This document shows positions 31,001 to 43,466 of a stretch of 64,000 nt of DNA, piece by piece. Position numbers and translations under genes: made by a program. Below the pieces are notes generated by a model. That model made no database searches, was not told where the DNA came from, and worked only from the letters and a program-made list of their open reading frames with translations. Positions within the stretch are counted from its first letter, which is position 1. The number at the start of each line of letters is the position of its first letter. The DNA comes from Chondrus crispus (lineage: Eukaryota > Rhodophyta > Florideophyceae > Gigartinales > Gigartinaceae): the NCBI RefSeq assembly GCF_000350225.1, contig NW_005179181.1, forward strand, positions 1 to 64,000, read 5' to 3'.

Positions 31001-32055
31001 TGTAGTGCAATACGCACCTGGAAAGGGGGGTGAAAAGAAAGGAAAACATTTGGATATGAAAAGTAGTCCGGGTTTGGGGGACACACGTGTGAATAATTGC
31101 ACAGTTTTAATTTTTAATTATTTTATTTTATTTAGTTAATTAGTTGGCATTAATTTTGCTGACACTAGATTAGATCTAGAATCTAGAGCCGGGAGCTACT
31201 GTACTCGCCCCGGCGGGGCTCTATATAACTTAGCCCTTTGACCGAACAAGTCAATAAACCAACCCGAGTTGCCGGAGTTGAATGTCGCCTTGGTCGAAGT
31301 CCGTCTCTATCAAGACGCTCCCTTTTACCTAAGCCTACGACATCCTCTATCGCTCGGGGTTCCCTTTTCTCTTTCCTTAATTTCCCTAGCCTTTTCTATC
31401 TCTAATTCTACCTATTTTTCCCTTATCTTGTGTTGGTGCCATCGGCCTCGGTTGCGACCGAACCGGTGTAGGTGTTTCGAGCCATCGGGCGACACAGTTG
31501 ACGTAGCGCTGCTACTGTGACCCATTTTCCGACGGAGACCGTTGCAACGACGTCTCCCTCGAAGGGCTCCGTCGTATTACGAGCCAGTGTTGGTACCATC
31601 GGTGTCGGTTGCGACCGAACCGGTGTAGGTGTTTCGAGCCATCCGGCGGCACGGTTGACGTAGCGCTGCTACTTTCATTTCATCCCGTCGGGCTGCGTTG
31701 CGACGCCCCCGTCGAAGGCCTTGTTGCGTTACAAGGTGTCGAAGAAGCTCAACGAGCATTGGCCTTACAACCCAGTGGAACCGGGGTACCTACGTACGCA
31801 CCCCACTCCACACTCGTCGAGCAGATCTCTTCGCAAGTCTCTACCACACCGATCCTGGGCCGGGCTATTTCTCTGTGCCCCCCCCCCCCCATCAGGGATC
31901 CGAGCTACTACGAGTCGCAAGCTCGTTTAAACGGAGAAGGGAGAGTCGGACACTCCGTAGCGCTGTGCCATCGGCAGTTCTTCTTTTTGTTGCTGTTGTT
32001 GTTTTTGCTGGACCATCGGACCGCGGTCTCTGCCCGACAGGCGCATTGCACTACA
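31001..32055 (+). repeat. Gypsy I 5' LTR
   Basis: 1055 bp, TGTAGTGCAA at the start and TTGCACTACA at the end. It contains a TATA-like CTATATAACT at 31221-31230, preceded by a GC-rich stem, and an AATAAA at 31253-31258. A C-homopolymer near 31880 is five bases longer than in the 3' LTR. Confidence 0.95.
31221..31230 (+). promoter_or_regulatory. Probable TATA box of the LTR promoter
   Basis: CTATATAACT lies just after a GC-rich inverted repeat and about 30 bp before AATAAA. The equivalent in the 3' LTR is at 44745-44754. The assignment is by sequence pattern only. Confidence 0.5.
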
Positions 32056-32080
32056 AAAGTGGTCTCCCGACCTAGAATTG
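32056..32080 (+). other. Probable primer-binding site
   Basis: Four bases after the 5' LTR comes TGGTCTCCCGACC (from 32060). The TGG start is the expected complement of a tRNA CCA end. The tRNA is not identified. Confidence 0.45.
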
Positions 32081-32196
32081 TGTCAACGACAGTCCCGGTC
32101 TGGAGACGCAATACAAAAGTGGTTTGGGAACGGACTCTTTTTTTATTTTCTTTCTGTTTGTAACCTCTTTGCTGCGTAGGTCCGCTCATACGAGCG

Positions 32197-34503
32197 ATGT
32201 CAACAAGCGCACCCGGGAACGTCGGTCTCGAGGCGAGTAGAAGCGGATCGGCACGAGCGTCGAGGATCCCGAGGGGTCCTCGCACCCGGAGCCAGGCCAA
32301 TACGGCCACGGACCCCGGAGATCAAGAATCCCCTACGGGGATAGCCGCCGACAAGACTGACCTCGACGAGAAGTTGGAGAAGATGAGCAGTGAAATTCGC
32401 GAAGAAGCGAAGAAAAATCTCGAGGCTGAATTAGCCCTCGTCCAGAAGCAACTGGAGTTGCAAGCATCCGAGTTCCACACCGTTTTGGGAGAGCTGTCGG
32501 CTCGAGTGGATCTCGTCGAGAAGGAGCGAGGTGAGGCGACCGACGGTCTGGAGCCGGAGGTCCTAGCCTCGTTGAATATTTCGGTCAAGGACGCGAGGCG
32601 CGACGCGAATCAAGCCTTGGAGTCCTTAGGAAAATTTAGAACAAGCATCGATGACCGATTCGATCGCGCCGCGCAACGTCTCAAGGACCTCGAGCAGGCC
32701 GCCGATCAAGCTCCGCAAGGATCGGACGACGAGCCGCTCCCTTCGGGTAGAGAGGAAGACCGCCGGTCGAAGAAGGACAAGCCCGCTCGGCAGCGGAGTT
32801 CTAAGTCGAAGCCCTCGAAGAAGGACAGGCGACGTACAAGCAAGGGTCACTGTAGTGACGATCCGGAGAACCGCGACTCACAGTCGGAGTCGCTTGGTCC
32901 CTCCGAAGATGGTAACGGCGGTTCGTCGAACCATTCGGGCGATTCCGAACGCCGTTCAGAAGACGGAAACGGAATTTCGTCAAGCAAGAAAATTTCCTCC
33001 AGACGAGGCGGAGTCACTTCGTCCGCCTCGCGGAGAGACAAGGACGCGGAGCCCGAAGATGTCGCAACGCGGCGCGGGTCGCGATGGGAGGAGTTGGAGG
33101 AGCTGAATCCGACCAACTACCTCTTCAAGAAGTTACTTTCGTACCGAACGTACCGCTTGCGGAACCCGCAGACATATTTGTCAAGTTCCCGGCGGACCGC
33201 CGTGCGAAAAATTAGGAGAGATATTCCGCCTAAGGTGAAGAAGGACAACACGTTCACAGGAGAGGACGGGGTCCTTGTGTTGGATTTTTTGGCAAAATTA
33301 GTTCAAGAGTTCGATACTCAAGAAATGAACGAGGGGCAAGCGATCCGCCTGTTGCCTGAATTTTTAAGCGGCATCGCCTTGAGACAGTACACTTCGGTGT
33401 CTCAGACGGCCGGGGCCCATCACGGAAAGATATCCGTTTGGCCAGAGGCCGTACAGTGGTTGTTGAGGAGTTTCGCAACCGACGAGGCGATCCGTCAAGC
33501 CGTGCTCGCATTGCGAGAAGTTCAGCAAAGACCGTCTGAAGACGAGATGGAATTTTATATCCGTCTGACGGACGCAAGCAATCGATGTGGAAACGTATAT
33601 TCGATGGAAGACCAGATGAAGATGTTTATTGAAGGACTCGATTCGAGTATCAAGCCGATGGTATCTCAATACCGGCAAGACAATCGGGACGTTTCATTTT
33701 TGAGACTAGTGAATTACGCGAAGGCGCATGGCTCGGCGAGCCGCGCTAAGGACAAGAAGACCAAGAAGGTCACGATTCAGACGCCGTCGACGTTCAGGGC
33801 GGGGAAGAAGCCGAGGGCTTCTTATCCCGGTCGCAAAAGTCGCGCCGCAGTCCATTTAGCCGAGTCCATGTCCGCGTCAGACGAACGCGGTGCGCATGGA
33901 AGTAGCGAAAATCACTACGAAGGAGCGTTAGTAGCCGAAGGCGAGTTCATTGAGCCATCGGAGGGTTACGGACACGAGGACTACGGGGACAGCGGGTCGT
34001 CAACTTTACCGACTCCTGCATACACGACGGAGTCGTTTTCAGAGCCCACGGATCCCGTGATGATGTTTCGGGGGCGCGGCCACACGCCGGCGCCGCGCAT
34101 TCCGATGGAAGACAAGGGTACGACGTTTCGAAGGCCAGGCTGTATGGGAAGGCCGCAACGCCAAAGAAGGCCGCCGGCCCGTGGAGGACCTAGGACGCCG
34201 TATCCCGTCAAGACGCACGGTCTGGTGTGCTATCATTGCTATGAAAAGGGGCACGCCGCGCCAACGTGCATTCTTTCCCTCCGGGAAATGCAGCAAGTCT
34301 TGGAAAATTATGAGGCGTTGTCTCCAATGGAGAGGTTAGGGATACCATCGACGAGTTACCTGAAGGTCAAGAATTGGTTCGATTCGCAGACGGCGAGCAC
34401 GCCGAGTGCTTCAACGCCGAGGTCGAACCAACCCTTCAGAGGGCCCACCGCGGGGCCCGCGCCGTCGGATGTGAGAAGGATCCCGCAGCGGCAGGAAAAC
34501 TAG
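32197..34503 (+). CDS. Gag polyprotein of gypsy I
   Basis: 768 residues from the ATG at 32197. Residues about 50-190 are a long charged coiled coil. Residues 190-300 are Ser/Lys/Arg-rich and disordered. Residues about 300-530 look like the helical capsid (retrotransposon gag) domain with ...EFLSGIALRQY... and ...EDEMEFYIRLTDASNR. A CCHC knuckle CYHCYEKGHAAPTC sits near residue 682. It would form the virus-like particle and bind element RNA. The last 130 bp overlap pol, which is in the -1 frame, so pol expression should need -1 frameshifting or another bypass. I found no canonical slippery heptamer in the overlap. The frame is intact. Confidence 0.92.
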   Translation: MSTSAPGNVGLEASRSGSARASRIPRGPRTRSQANTATDPGDQESPTGIAADKTDLDEKLEKMSSEIREEAKKNLEAELALVQKQLELQASEFHTVLGELSARVDLVEKERGEATDGLEPEVLASLNISVKDARRDANQALESLGKFRTSIDDRFDRAAQRLKDLEQAADQAPQGSDDEPLPSGREEDRRSKKDKPARQRSSKSKPSKKDRRRTSKGHCSDDPENRDSQSESLGPSEDGNGGSSNHSGDSERRSEDGNGISSSKKISSRRGGVTSSASRRDKDAEPEDVATRRGSRWEELEELNPTNYLFKKLLSYRTYRLRNPQTYLSSSRRTAVRKIRRDIPPKVKKDNTFTGEDGVLVLDFLAKLVQEFDTQEMNEGQAIRLLPEFLSGIALRQYTSVSQTAGAHHGKISVWPEAVQWLLRSFATDEAIRQAVLALREVQQRPSEDEMEFYIRLTDASNRCGNVYSMEDQMKMFIEGLDSSIKPMVSQYRQDNRDVSFLRLVNYAKAHGSASRAKDKKTKKVTIQTPSTFRAGKKPRASYPGRKSRAAVHLAESMSASDERGAHGSSENHYEGALVAEGEFIEPSEGYGHEDYGDSGSSTLPTPAYTTESFSEPTDPVMMFRGRGHTPAPRIPMEDKGTTFRRPGCMGRPQRQRRPPARGGPRTPYPVKTHGLVCYHCYEKGHAAPTCILSLREMQQVLENYEALSPMERLGIPSTSYLKVKNWFDSQTASTPSASTPRSNQPFRGPTAGPAPSDVRRIPQRQEN

Positions 34504-37500
34504 AGAGGGGAATCTCGCATGAGTCGCGAGAGGCACAGGGTCGACGTACTGTGCCCGGGGCTCAGCCCCGTTCCTCGTCTCTAAAGGAAAAATCAGGCCT
34601 CGAGGAGGAGGTTGTTGGATTGGTGGATAAGCCCAAAGGGCCACCTCAAGTCAAGAAAATTTTGAGCCGAGCCCGAGATCATCCGCTGGAAGAAGTTCGA
34701 AGACCCTGGTACAGGGTTAAGCAAAGGGAGTGTCCCGAGAAGATTTTGGTCCTTGCGCGAAAAAACTACAAACTTTACGCGGACATCGGACCCACAATTG
34801 GATTGATGAGCCGGGTGTTGTCTGTTTTAGACACCGGCGCGGGACCAAACCTTGTGCGAAAATCGGAACTCCCAGCTGGAATGGAATCTCTAGTGTCCTA
34901 CGGACCGACCCAAGATATCGGCGACGAGAACAATAGGACACTCCGGACTCTCGGCACAATTAGAATGCCTGTGAGGCTTGGAAAATTTGTGGCCGCAGCC
35001 GAGTTTATTGTATGCGAAAAACTAGCCGTCCCGCTAATTCTAGGCGCGGACTACTGTGACCGGTTTGTGGAAGCAATTTATCCAAGGAAGAAAACGGTTG
35101 AGTTGGCGGATTTCTCGGAGGTTCCGATAGTTAGGCGGTTCTCGACGAGAAAAGGGAAGAAGAATCTCGTCGCGGGAGAGGACGAGAATGATGGAAAGGG
35201 GGAGCGAATTTCCCCTAAGGTAAAAGTGGCAAGAGCCACGACTATCGAGCCAGGGACGCAACGCGTCGTGGAATGCACCTCGAAGAGGGCGGGCTTGGTT
35301 GTGGTTCAGCCGTACTCGTCGTTGTACGAAAGGCACGGGTTGACGTGCACGAATGGTGTCGTTCAGGTTGAGCCTGACAGGACATTTCGTTTACTCGTTG
35401 CGAGTTTTAGGACGTACCCTGTCAGGGTGCAAAAAGGCCAAGTGGTGGCAGAATTATTACCGCACCCGAGAGCCGCGATCAAGAACAAAACCACCATTGG
35501 TGAAGTTCTCGGAATTCAAGAAAGGAAGCAGGAAAATTTTCCTAATTCCACCAAGACGCCTACGGGCGAGACAAGATGCGAACCGTCGGATCAAGCGCGC
35601 GAGGACCAGCCAGAAGAACGGTCGGCAGAGCTCTCCGCGTCGGCATCTACGAAGCCGCAACGCAGGATTGAGCCGCCACCGCCGGACGTGGAGGACCTCG
35701 ACCTGAGCCACGTGCCGGAACGGCTGCGCGAGCGGTTCCGTCGGATGTTGAAGAAGTATTCAAGGATGTGGGATGGGACGCTTGGCGAAATTAATACCAC
35801 CGTCCATCGGATCGAGTTGATACCCGAGACTCGCCCCATCGCACAAGCCCCGTATCGGGCCGGACCTAAAGCCCGCGAAGTAGAAGATGCAGAGGTGCAG
35901 AAGATGTTGGAGGCAGGAGTGATAGAACCAGCGCAGTCAGAATGGGCGTCGCCCGTGTTGCTGGTGCCCAAGCCGGATGGGTCAATGCGTTTTTGCGTAG
36001 ACTACCGCAGGCTGAACGCAGTGACGGTGAAGGACACGTACCCCTTACCGCGCATGGATGAGTGCCTGGACTCGTTTGGTGACACCAAGGTGTTCTCCGC
36101 GTTGGACGCGATTTCGGGATATTGGCAGATGCCTATCCCTGAGCGCGACGGCGACAAGACCGCATTTTCGTGTCACTCAGGACTGTATCTCTTCTCAAGA
36201 ATGCCCTTCGGGCTAACTAACGCGCCAGCGACGTTTCAGAGAGCAATGGATATCCTGCTCTCTCCGTTCCGTTGGAAGTGCTGCTTGGTGTATCTGGACG
36301 ACATAATAATTTTTAGCAAGTCGTGGGAGGAGCACATCGTGCACGTGGATGAGATACTTTCTGTATTGGAGAAGGCAGGTGTGAAGCTCAAGCTTCGCAA
36401 GTGTGAATTTTTCGTCGAAAAGATCAAGTACCTGGGCCATGTCGTTCGGCCAGGTACATTGGAAGTGGACGATGCGCGAACCGTCGCATTGGAACAAGTG
36501 AGGTACCCTCAAACGCAGACCCAGCTCAGGAGCTTCTTGGGACTTTGTAATGTCTACCGCAGATTCGTTCCGCATTATGCGAAAATCGCGCATCCGCTCA
36601 ATCAACTGTTGAAGAAAGGACAACCGGTCCAGTTGGAAGGATTCGACGAACCGTGCAAGAAAGCTTTTCATAAGCTCAAGGACGCCATCTTGGCACCGCC
36701 GGTGTTGGCGCTGCCGAAGAAGGACCTACCCTACTCGGTAGATACCGATGCAAGCGACTACAAAATAGGCGCTACACTATTTCAAACACACCCGGATTCG
36801 CAACGCAAACCCATCGGGTTCTTTTCAAGAACGTTAGCCGCAGCCGAGAGAAACTATTCTGTATCAGAAAAAGAATGTCTAGCGGTAATTTGGGCCGTAC
36901 AGACTTTAAGACCATATCTATATGGCGAGCACTTCGTCGTGCATACCGACCATGCCTCATTGAGGTGGTTGATGAACGTAACCGACCCCAGCGGGAGATT
37001 AATCCGATGGAGGCTACGCCTCTCGGAATTCGATTTTGAAATCAAGTACAAAAAGGGAAAGGCTAACAGCCAGGCGGACGCTTTGTCAAGGTTGCGGACC
37101 GCAGGAGAAACCGTCGACGAAATCGACGACGAAATCCCATGCTTTATGGCCGAACCGGCCGAGGGTACAGTGGAGGACGAGGAAAGTATTGACGCGGCAG
37201 ACGACATCCTCGCTCTTGAGGGGGGGACCGCCCCTGATCGCCTCGATCAATGCCAAGCTGTCACTCCGGAGGAGCTCATTCGCGAGCAAGCCGTCGACCC
37301 CTTCTGCAACCGCATCAAGGAAGAAATGGACGCCGGAAAGGTGAGAACGTTCAGCATGGAGACCGAGGAACTCGAAGGAACTCTATGCCGTACCGCGGCG
37401 GAGTTTGTACAAGTGGTAATACCACAATCGTTAAGGGACCGCGTCCTAGGGTTGAGCCACTACGCAAAATTGGCAGGCCACCCGGGAGGCAGGACACTTT

Positions 37501-38957
37501 ACAAGACTTTGAGAAGGTATTTTTATTGACCTACGATGGCCCTAGACTGCTACGCAGTCGCGAAGAATTGCGCCGCATGTGCGCGGGAAAGGGTGAAGTT
37601 AAGAAAAAACACGAAGGAAATGAAGCTGTTCACGCCCAAAGCGCCGCTGGAATTTGTCGCCATCGACAGCCTCGGCGAGCTAATTACAACTAAGCGAGGA
37701 AATCGGTATATTCTCATGATCAGCGATCGATACTCGAAACTGGTACGAACCGTACCGTTGAAGAAGATATCAGCTGCGCACATCGCACAAGCCTTCGTTC
37801 ACCATTGGGTATTCGTGTACGGACCGCCGGTCAAGCTGCTGTCCGACAATGGAACACAGTTCACGGCCCGGTTCTTTCAGAACGTCTGTCGAATTCTCGG
37901 CATCCACAATGTGTTCACGACTACGTACCAACCGCAAGCCAACGGCCAAGTTGAGAGATTTAACCGCACGCTGACTTCCGCGTTGCGAAAATACGTTGGA
38001 GAGCACTCCAAGGACTGGGACTTATTTAGCGACGCTGTGACGTTCGCCTACAACACACAAGTTCATCGAACTACGAACATTGCGCCCTTCGAGCTGGTGT
38101 TGGCTCGGGCGCCGAGAAACATTGCGTTACAAACGCAACCAACTTTGGAGAATTTCAGCTCGTCACGAGCATACTACCTGAAATGTCAGTCGTGGTTGGA
38201 GAGCCTAATGTGAGGCGCCGATAGGAGTTTGCGGAAGGAACAAGCCCGGTACAAGCGAAATTTCGACGCACGCCTTCGCAAACCGCAATATGAGATCCCA
38301 CCGGGGTCCTACGTGTTCCTCCGGAAGGAGCAGGGCACAGCTAGCGAACCGAAACAAAAGCTGGCACAAGTCGGTACAGGACCTTATCAGGTTAAAAGAT
38401 CGGATCAACATACGGTAGTCATTGCCATTGGCGATCAGGAGGAACGCATATCGCGAGACAGGGTGGAGTTAGCCCCAAGCCCGATGGACTACGCGCCGAT
38501 AACTGGCCTACGTCAAGCGCTACAGTTCCTGGGAGCGCCGGAGCTCAACGAAGAAGGAGAGGTAATGGAGGACGAGGAATGTCCTCACACCCGTGCGCCT
38601 ACGTCAGGGGACCAGGACAATCTAATTAGTCAAGCGCCGACAGCGGAGACATCTCCGGACCTACGCGATTTCGGAAAGTCCAGAGAAGAGGACGAGTTGG
38701 AAGATCTTCAGGAGGGGGAAGGGAACAGTTCAGAGAAAGGAGAGGAAACGGAAAATACGGAATACGTAATCGATCGGGTCGCCGACCACGATTATCAAAA
38801 TGGTAATTTGATTCTCAAGGTGGAATGGTACGGCTATACGCCCGAGGACGCGACGTGGGAGCCCATTGAGCAATTACCCCGCAGTGCGGCCGTCACGTAT
38901 TTCCGGAGGAAGAAACTGCCCCTCCCGCCGCAAGTGGCACGCGCGAGACCAGGATGA
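34374..38957 (+). pseudogene. Pol polyprotein of gypsy I with two in-frame TGA codons
   Basis: One frame from about 34374 to 38957, broken only by TGA at 37527-37529 and 38211-38213. The order is aspartic protease (VLDTGAG, Asp codon at 34830), RT (FSALDAISGYWQM; YLDD at 36291-36302), RNase H (DTDASDYK, EKECLAV, HTDHASL), integrase zinc domain (H..H then CAAC), integrase core (D of AIDSLGE, D of LSDNGTQF, E of QVERFNR) and a C-terminal chromodomain (YVIDRVADHD...LKVEWYGYTPEDATWEP). The first TGA follows RRYFY where Trp is usual, so it fits a TGG-to-TGA mutation. The second lies between integrase core and C-terminus. There is no ATG at the start, as expected for a frameshift product. The chromodomain may guide integration to modified chromatin. 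Confidence 0.93.
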
Positions 38958-41900
38958 GCTCCATACGCAATGTGATGATGGAAAGCGAAAAGAAGACCCG
39001 AGCCGCAACCAGTTTCCTATGTTTTTACCTTACTTAACTATTCTGTTTCGTTTTTGTTTTTTTTTGGTTGTTTTGTTTCTTTATGTTTGTATTCCCTTCC
39101 CGAGACGCACCTAGGTCGGTCATTCCGGAAGGATCGTGCGTAATGTCAGAAGAACACGACAGGCGCCCAAGGGCGACAAGGGACTGCGAACCGCCGATCG
39201 TGATTAAGGCTACACGCTGTATCTCGAGTTGAGGAAGGAGAGGACGGATCGCGTGAAGGAATTTCAGAGAGACAAGTGTCGCGAGGAAAAACGCGGAACA
39301 CAGAAGGGTTGTGTGAATTTTAACAATGATCCGGGAACGACACTGACGATTGAGAGGCATGGGGCGTTAAGAAGGCGTGAAGTCGAGTTCGAGAGACTGG
39401 GACGGCCGGCAACACACCACCGGTGTCGCCCACGCCCAGAATGAGTCGAATAGAAGCCCTGATGGGAACGTCGTTGACGTACAGCGATCGATCGTGCGAT
39501 ACCACGCCTAGCGTTTGTCTGATTCTTTTGTCGTCAATTCCTTTTTTGTTTTGTATCGCGCAGAAGGACGCGCACGGAAGCGAGAAAGGGTAAATTCCTG
39601 TCGACAATACAACCTCCCGTAGTTCGGGGGGGAGCCAAAAGGGATAACGCCGAGTCCGTCGGAATGCTGTCCCGCGCAGGAAGAACGAGAAGGTGTGGAA
39701 AAGAGGCAGTTGAAATGCGCGGGCACGCGCACGTGAACGAGACGAATCAAGAGGACGTGGAAGATGTGAAGCGCGCCGCGGAGAGGGAGAGTAGCGATAG
39801 TCGCCGGCATCGCGATCACAGGAAATGAGAGAAGGAAACTGGAATGAGTTAGGCGATTCTGCATCGGACCCCCTCACATGAATGAAGCAGCGCGCGCTGC
39901 CATGCCATGAAATGGAAAAATTTACTGTAGTCTCAGCCTGAGGTAATACACCTCCTTGGATGCGATCACGCGCTGCCGCCGCGCGCGCGTGAAGGGACGC
40001 TTGGATCAGTGATCCACCCTCGTGGGACATGATTTAATCAAAAAAATGGGGATGTCGGCAGGGAGCGGCTGGACGGGCGGTGAAAGTTGAAAATTGAACA
40101 CTGGTCAGTCTTCGAAATTTTAATCAAAATTAAGGGAAGGTACGGAACTTGTCGGTCATACGAGAACGGGCTGTCGCTTGCTATAGCCAAAGGCACGAGT
40201 ATCCGAGGCCGTCCGGCAGCACCGTCACCAACCCCCGCGCGCGACGCCGACCACAACACCGAACAACGACGTCGTCAAACCCGTTTCAAAGGCGTTGACT
40301 ACGATCAAGAGACTAAGAAATCGACGCACGGCGAGCGGGAGGGTTCTCCCACGTGTAAATCTCGGAACGACCGCATACCATCGGATACGCACACCGGCAT
40401 AGGAGCCATCCCCCCCTCTCCCCAAAAACCGCGACTATTTCTGTTCGCAAAAAGCCTCGTCGCTCGCAGCGGCGAACGGAAGACGAAAGAAAGAAGGGGA
40501 ACGGAACGTTATTTATTTATTCATGAGAGGATCGAGAGTCTCGCGCCTTCCTCCTCCACGGATGTCCAGGAGGAACATTGAGGAAAGGACGAATCCAACG
40601 GAGAAGAAAGTGTCGCTCGACGAGGTTGTGACCGACAATCTGTCTGTTGCTTGTAGCGACTGAAGTCGCCAAGCTCACGTCCTTGTTTTTACCCCGAGCG
40701 ATCCACCATGGCAATTTTCTTTCCTGTTCTTTGACTCCCTTTCTAGCTGTTTTATTTTTATTTTCTGCTCTACGTTTGTTTGCCTGTTTATTTTTTTTCT
40801 TTGTGAAGGCGGAATACATCCTCGCGCCGCGACGTCGACGCGCAAGACTAGGACAACCAAAAGGGCGCCGATCCCGACGAGACCCCCACGTTGGAGGGAG
40901 ATAAGAAGGTGGATCCAGGCCTATACGCACGACGTGTGGACGCGACAAGTTATGGCAGGAATTGCTTGGTTCAGTCGAAACCCCCGGATTGCTACAGTAG
41001 TGTATCCGACGGACTATGCAGGGAAGGCGCTTGGCCCTGACCACGATCGACAAATTGGGGACAGAAACTCGTCGAGCAGGGAGAAGTTATGTTTCTTTCG
41101 TTTTCGCTTTTGGCTTTGTCTTGCTTCGCCCTATTCTATTTTTTTGACGTCGGAGACGCGATGGTGTCCCTCGGACGCTGACCGGCAAGACCACAAGGTC
41201 CCCGAAGGAAGGAAGAGAGCGAACTCCGAACCGACGTATCGTTGCCGTACGGTTACTATTTTAATGTGAAAATTACAAGTCATCCGTTGACCTGGGAGAA
41301 GGAAGGGTTAAATGGGGGCAAAATGTGCAACAGCCCTGCAAGGCAGTCAGACAAAAAAAACTGACTAAGTCTGGAGTGGCTACGGCTCATGTCTACGATC
41401 GAGGAATTGTCCGAGGATGCGCAACACGGAAGCGTACGACGAGTAGGAGGGCAGCCGCACCAATTCTCCCGCGCGAGACGGAGATAATGCAGAGCCCGTG
41501 GAGATTACGTGGAAGAATTATCGCAGTTTCGTTCAGTTCTTTTTTTTGTTTCGTTTCGTTTTTTTGTCGTGTGAATTGAGCACCAGGGCATTTGTTGAGA
41601 ACGTTAGTCCACTCCCTGGGTAATCTAATATTGAATTGAATGACCCGCGTTATTTGATTTGCTCACTACAGTGTACGTTTCTAATACTTTCAAAGAAAAG
41701 GGTTCGTGGAATTGAGGAGATAATTGAAGAGAAGGAAGAAGGGATCGCGGATCGCAACGAGAGCAGGGGAGCGCCGGACGAAGGGTAACAAATCGCCAAC
41801 AGGCCAAAACTGGGATCGACTCTCGCTTTGACCGTCCGAACGGACGAGACGCAAAGGGACCAAGTTCCGATCGTGTTAGAGGGCTGGCTGATTTTTGTTT

Positions 41901-42750
41901 GTTGTGTGTGGCTACGGATAGAAGGCTGGAGAGCAAAAGGGAAAGGCGCACTACGCACCTCCCCGGGGGAGCACATCGTGATGTCGACATCGATCCGATG
42001 GGACGAGCCCTTGTGGACTCACACATTCGAAGACGTCTAAACTTTACTGTGTCACAGCCGCGACGTGTTGGATAAAGAGGAGGAAAAGGAAATCGAGGGA
42101 AAGGAAGACGTTCGTGTTGGATAAAGAGGAGGAAAAGGAAATCGAGGGAAAGGAAGACGTTCGTGTTGGATAAAGAGGAGGAAAAAGGAATCGAGGAGAA
42201 GGAAGACTATGATGGATAATGGTGTGACGTCAGGGAAAATTTAATTCTCACTTTCACAGGTTCTTCGCACTCGCTGTGTCGCAGCAACTGCAAAGAAAAT
42301 ATACATCCCCCTGCCGGTGGTCTGGAGTTTCTTTTCGGACTGGACGTTGGCATGGATGGTGATTTTAAGTGTTGTTAAGCGCACAACCGACAAGAAGAAG
42401 AACGGGCTTCCGTTTGGTTCACGCGGCGCTTTTGCGATATTGTGAAGAAGGAATCGGCTGCAGGCTGCCCGAAGCCCCACGTATACCCCTACTGTCAGTG
42501 CGAAGTTCCTTTCCTTCGCCATGTTACGTTACGGGCAAAGACGGCCGCCGGACATGCCGCAAGAAACGCACATCGAGGATAGGAGGAAGAGAATGTGCCA
42601 CAAAAGAGGAGGAAAGTGAAGGTAACGGGGGATACGCAGGTGGTTCATTTTATTATCCTAAAGCTACAGGCAGACGTCAATAACCAGACGTCACCCCAAA
42701 CGGGTAATAATCCGAGAACGGATCACGGGGAAGTCGCTCTAAGCGGCAGG
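38958..42750. other. Long 3' region of gypsy I without recognised genes
   Basis: About 3.8 kb between pol and the antisense ORF block. Several 100-240-codon frames occur on both strands (for example 39320-40030 minus and 40087-40581 plus), but none shows a family motif or a convincing start. It has poly-T tracts, a TGGGGGCAAAATGTG segment near 41312-41326 that resembles a polypurine tract followed by an LTR start, and a 49-bp tandem repeat at 42065-42211. It may include an older nested insertion that I cannot delimit. Confidence 0.5.
42065..42211. repeat. Three tandem copies of a 49-bp purine-rich unit
   Basis: Copies begin at 42065, 42114 and 42163 with GTGTTGGATAAAGAGGAGG. The third is diverged and shortened at its end. 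The plus strand is almost entirely purine. Confidence 0.9.
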
Positions 42751-43353
42751 TCATTGGGGGGGCACACCCAAGGATTTTTCCTTTGGGAGTGAGGTTACGA
42801 ATCGAGCAAGGACTCGCAAATCATCGAGGGAAGCCCCTTGGAGAGCTTCACCTTCGATGCCATGAGCGCGGAGCAATGTGCAGTAGATGTCAATGGATCC
42901 GTCGCTCTTTTTGGGAATTGATGGGGACGGTGGGGAAGACAACGCTTCCCTAACCGACAGAGTTTCGGTATGCCCTGCCGAGGGGATATCGACAGCAGGA
43001 GGAGCAGCGGCAGTGGCTGCAGGGAGAGGGGAATCTGGAGCAGACGGTCGGGGGCAAACGTCGTCTGCGCGGGGATCTATGGCTCGTATGGGAGCTACGT
43101 CAGGGGTTGGAACTTGGTTGCCGAATTGGCGACTGAGGCGCGCTTCGGAGGGAGAGCACAAGGCGGATGTCCAAGGGTTGAACCAGACAAAGTCACCCGC
43201 CTCACTGTGACTTCGTCCGGGAGAAAAGGACGGGCGTCGCCTCGCGAAGGATCGGGATGAGTTGATAGGGGGAACAACATCCCAGTCGACCTGATTGATC
43301 TTTTCCAGTAAGGAGTGCAGTTCGAAGTCGGTGTCTGCTCCGCCCAAGGGCAC
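42751..43353 (-). pseudogene. Downstream part of the antisense ORF block in gypsy I
   Basis: About 200 codons on the minus strand with no ATG at the start, separated by a TGA at about 43357-43359 from the preceding open segment (about 43360-43480) in the same frame. The sequence is Pro/Ser/Ala-rich with a short acidic motif (DTDFELHSLLEKINQVDWDV). It may be the C-terminal tail of the antisense gene or unrelated. No family is recognised. Confidence 0.35.
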
Positions 43354-43466
43354 AGTTCAGTCCAAAAGGCACATGAGCTCGACGAGCTTCGGAGGAAGAT
43401 ACCAACGCCGCCAACAATCGTACGCCTCCCACAGCAAGGTGGCGGCTACCTTCACGCACCACTCCG

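Noticed and set aside
31269..32163. Short open frames within the gypsy I LTRs
   Set aside because: The same frames occur in both LTRs with no motif. They are LTR sequence, not genes.
37527..38213. TGA read as tryptophan or selenocysteine in gypsy I pol
   Set aside because: Other genes in the window use TGG normally and TGA as a terminator. Two point mutations explain both codons.
39320..40030. 236-codon minus-strand frame in the gypsy I 3' region
   Set aside because: Arg/Ser-rich with no periodicity or motif; likely chance openness in GC-rich DNA.
42065..42211. CRISPR-like array
   Set aside because: The 49-bp units are directly contiguous with no unique spacers, and the genome is eukaryotic.
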